From NCBI RefSeq assembly GCF_963662255.1, contig NC_085048.1, forward strand, positions 101,786,229 to 101,850,228: a stretch of 64,000 nt of DNA, read 5' to 3'. The position numbers and the translations under genes are program-made. The stretch comes from Cinclus cinclus (taxonomy: Eukaryota > Chordata > Aves > Passeriformes > Cinclidae). Each line of letters starts with the position of its first letter. Within the stretch, counting starts at the first letter, position 1. Below the pieces are notes generated by a model. That model was not told the origin of the DNA. It saw nothing but the letters and a program-made list of their open reading frames with translations, and made no database searches. Shown here one piece after another: positions 61,151 through 64,000 of the stretch.

Positions 61151-61729
61151 TTCAGAATTTTTTTTTTCATAGAGCTGCTTCCCTCAAATAATCACAATGT
61201 ATCACAACTGGAATGTCTGTGTATCTTCTTTCATCGGTGTTTTCATGGTCCCTCAGATTTCATACTGATTTTGCCAGGAAATGTCAGGCAGGGATTTTGA
61301 AACACCTGTTCAGTCTTGTACTTGACAAATTCCTGCCATATACACATTATTTGTGTGGGGTTACCTGGGTTTACCTTTTGCGTGAGCCAAAAATATAGGT
61401 GAGTGAGCACTGGGAAATATTGGGGATGCTGGTACATAAAAAACTACAGGAGATAACCACACTCACTCTCATGAATTCTCAGGAGAAGCATCTGGAGTTT
61501 GATGCATCCACAAAGGGGTGGATATGCAGCATTCTCAGTCACAGATATTTACAGGCATTTGTGTCTATGGGGAGATGATTTTAAACCAGTAAGAAAGAGG
61601 TGAAGCTGGTGATACAATGATCCACTGAGAAGTTTCTGCATGAGAAGTAAGGTCTGTTAAAATGATGGGTATCATTTCTATCAATTTCTGTGAAGTCATC
61701 CATCCCCCAAGCTTGGTAGGACCATAGGT

Positions 61730-61905
61730 CAGGAATTGGAACAGGCTGCCCAGGGAAGTGGTGGAATCCCCAACTGTGGAAGTGTTCAGAAGGTGAGTGA
61801 GTGTGGCACTTGACAACATGGTTTTTTGCTGTACTTAGCAGTCTTGAGTAAACAGTTGGACTCCATCTTAGAGGTCTTTTCTACCTTAATGATTCTGTGA
61901 TTGTA
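61730..61905 (+). repeat. Diverged CR1 LINE 3' fragment (+)
   Basis: GGAACAGGCTGCCCAGGGAA, GTGGTGGAATCCCCAACTGT and a terminal AATGATTCTGTGA identify a CR1 tail. The middle has diverged and lacks the usual GGCCAGGTTGGA stretch. Confidence 0.85.
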
Positions 61906-62713
61906 TAGGTAGTGTATTGGAAGTTGCCAGTGAAAATAGTATTGGCCATCACAGCAAGCAGAAAGGAAACTAAATTGCCCATTACACCATTGGTTTGCAG
62001 ATAAAATTAAAAGGAAAAAATGACTGAAAATTTCAGTGGTAGATACATTTTTATGGACAAAATAAAAGTAGTACACTCTGGTGGAGTACACTGTTAAAAA
62101 CCCCACTTTAGAATTACAAAGGAAAAAGGAGGTTTTTGAGAGACAGTAAAGGTTTCATCTATGTTGTTGAAGGGGTAAATTATTTCAGTTTAACAATAAA
62201 GTGTTTCTGAAATACCCGAGTCCTTACTACATTCCACTAACTCATTGTAACAACCACCCAAATGCCTGGATCTTAGTGACCAGTCACCTGATATCCTAGA
62301 GTTCAGACATAGGATGGGTGCAACAAGCTTTACAGTGGCCACAGAAGTAGAGAAGTAGCATGATGGAATGTAAACTAAAATTGGCTTCTTAGCCAATGTA
62401 AAATGCATTTTCCTACATTCATATTCTAGTTTGTGTCTGACTACCCAGTGTATTTGAACTCTTCACTGTATTTATTTTCTTTCTGCTGGCTAGAGAAACT
62501 TTATAACTGTGATTAAGTCTCCATCATATATTGCATTTTATGAGCAGAAGAGATCCTTTAAAAGTGATGAGAAAATAATTGTGCGGAGGCAGAAACATAT
62601 AACATGATGCAATTTTAACAATCCCAATTAAAAAAAAGAGCATGAATTGCTACAAATATTCAGGCAATTATTTTCAACCACGTTCTCCCAATATCCTCTG
62701 TCCTCTTCTTTAG
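61906..62713. other. Intron-like stretch
   Basis: No gene or clear repeat recognised. Confidence 0.45.
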
Positions 62714-62747
62714 TGGATGCCACTATACAATAGTGGAGTCTACAAAG
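62714..62747 (+). CDS. Candidate 34-nt exon (phase 0 to 1)
   Basis: A strong pyrimidine acceptor (ATCCTCTGTCCTCTTCTTTAG) and a strong donor (AAAG|GTAAGA) flank 34 nt that is open only if entered in phase 0, encoding WMPLYNSGVYK. In phase 1 it has a stop. It would feed the next exon in the correct phase but leaves an intron of only 113 bp. Low confidence because all the confident exons enter in phase 1. Confidence 0.25.
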
Positions 62748-62860
62748 GTAAGAGCATACCAGAAAGGGAACAAAAAAGCCAGGCATGAGGAGTCCGAGAA
62801 TTAGACATTAATCAGGTACTATGAGTATTGATTTTTCTCCTTCTTTGGCTTATATTATAG

Positions 62861-62944
62861 GGATACAAGAACAAGAAGAAACTTCTATGGAGCCTATGAA
62901 AATTGACCTTGCAAGCCAAGCAGCAGATGTTTCAAATAAAGATG
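62861..62944 (+). CDS. Internal exon of the unidentified host gene (phase 1-1, 84 nt)
   Basis: Acceptor CCTTCTTTGGCTTATATTATAG and donor GATG|GTATGT flank 28 codons open in phase 1. The segment starts GIQEQEETSMEPMKIDLASQ and ends AADVSNKD, again acidic, Gln/Ser/Met-rich and probably disordered. It matches the length, symmetric phase and composition of the exons at 20350-34963, which suggests the same + strand gene despite a gap of about 28 kb. A CR1 tail begins about 60 bp downstream. Confidence 0.7.
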
Positions 62945-63002
62945 GTATGTTTTTCTATTATTTTCAATTAATTTTTCAGTGTAATGGATTTAACCTGACA
63001 AA

Positions 63003-63236
63003 GAGCATGTTTTAATTGGATATTAGTAAGGAATTGTTCACTATGAGGGTAGGGAGGCAGTGGAACAGGTTGTCCAGAGAGCTTTGGATGTCCCATTCCT
63101 GGAAGTGTTCAAGGCCAGGTTGGATGAGGTTTGGAACAACCTGGTCTGGTGGAAGGTGTCCTTGCCCATGGCAGGGGAGTACATCTGGATGGTCTTTAAA
63201 GTCCTTTCCAAGCAAAACCATTCTCTGATTCTGTGT
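63003..63236 (+). repeat. CR1 LINE 3' fragment (+)
   Basis: ATTGGATATTAGTAAGGAAT, GGAACAGGTTGTCCAGAGAG, GTGTTCAAGGCCAGGTTGGA, GGAAGGTGTCCTTGCCCATG and a terminal TCTGATTCTGTGT in canonical CR1 order. The ORFs across it are LINE untranslated sequence and not genes. Confidence 0.95.
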
Positions 63237-64000
63237 ATTGCCCTGAAGCTGATACCTTACATTGCCTTTCTGGAGTTTATGTTTCCTCCAAAAAAAAAAA
63301 AAAATTAGTTATATTTATCATCTCTTCAACTGAGTCTTTTTGAGAGTTTAAACCATCTCTGCTGTCTTGTGAGTCTGGTGAAAGTAACTTTCAGTGCTGT
63401 AGCCCTGCTTTTTTTGTTGATTGGGTTACCAACTGTTATCAATGTGTTCAGTTGGTATGTTCCACACTTCCTGCCTTTTAACTAAGTAATATTTTAGACT
63501 CACTGTAATGTTGATCTTGATATAGAATTGGCCAAGAGGTTGAGGGTCTAACTGCAGTCAGAAGACTGTTTCTGAGTATTTCTTTGCTGGTGCCCAACTC
63601 CATTGAGGGGGAAGTGTTTGGCAGTATAACCACTCTGAACTTGTGTGTTAGTCTCATTCTAGGTCAGCTGTGATTCGCTTTCTTCCTCCTTCAGTATCCA
63701 TGTATAGCTCAGTCTGGTAACAGTTCTCTCACTAAGACTTTTACTATTAATACAACAACCATAATTTAGTTGACACAACAGCAGTTACAGTCAGGTTTGT
63801 GGACATAACCCAAGGTTCCTGACTTGGAAATTATAATCCTCCAACACTGACCTCAGTGAGCTTGTGACTCATGTGTGTGGCAAAGTCCAGCAAGGGCCAA
63901 GTACTAGGATGCTACTTGAAATCTGCAGTGTGTAACATCCTTGTAAACAAATAATTTACCTTCTTTTGACTCATCCTGTGTGTAAAGAAATAATGGTGGG
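63237..64000. other. Intron-like stretch to window end
   Basis: No gene recognised. It contains a run of 15 A at 63290-63304. Confidence 0.45.

Overview
The window looks like avian nuclear DNA, most likely from a songbird or another neoavian. The evidence is AT-rich intron-like sequence, several 5'-truncated CR1 LINE tails, and one family of roughly 700-bp retroviral LTRs present as a complete provirus and as solo copies. There are no rRNA, tRNA or CRISPR features and no bacterial-style genes.

The dominant feature is an ERV-L-like (class III, spumavirus-related) provirus at 10,276-17,004 on the + strand. It has two LTRs about 97% identical by eye, a 5-bp target duplication (AGGAA), a tRNA-Lys-like primer binding site, a small hydrophobic ORF in the leader, an intact gag ORF (559 codons), and pro-RT and RNase H-integrase segments. 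There is no env, and no dUTPase after integrase. gag and pro-pol share one frame and are separated by a single UAG that sits inside a perfect 9-bp hairpin. pol is broken further by two stops and one frame change between 14,455 and 14,674, so the copy is probably dead as it stands. Solo LTRs of the same family lie at 7,650-8,345 (-), 26,848-27,546 (+) and 50,406-51,095 (-), each with its own 5-bp duplication. A diverged relative begins at 4,408 (-), and an unrelated LTR-like or retroposon-like block lies at about 1,845-2,500.

From about 20 kb onward the + strand carries at least six small exons (20,350; 23,703; 33,623; 34,306; 34,874; 62,861). All have consensus splice sites, all are 63-90 nt and a multiple of three, and all are phase 1 at both ends. 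Each encodes a 21-30 residue Ser/Glu/Asp/Lys-rich segment. They look like cassette exons of one large gene whose ends lie outside the window. I do not recognise the gene. Further weaker candidate exons are listed with low confidence. The rest is intronic or intergenic sequence with CR1 tails, homopolymers and short tandem or inverted repeats, including a perfect 14-bp hairpin at 49,573-49,608.

If the host gene extends left of 20 kb, the provirus lies in one of its introns in the sense orientation. The window does not prove this.
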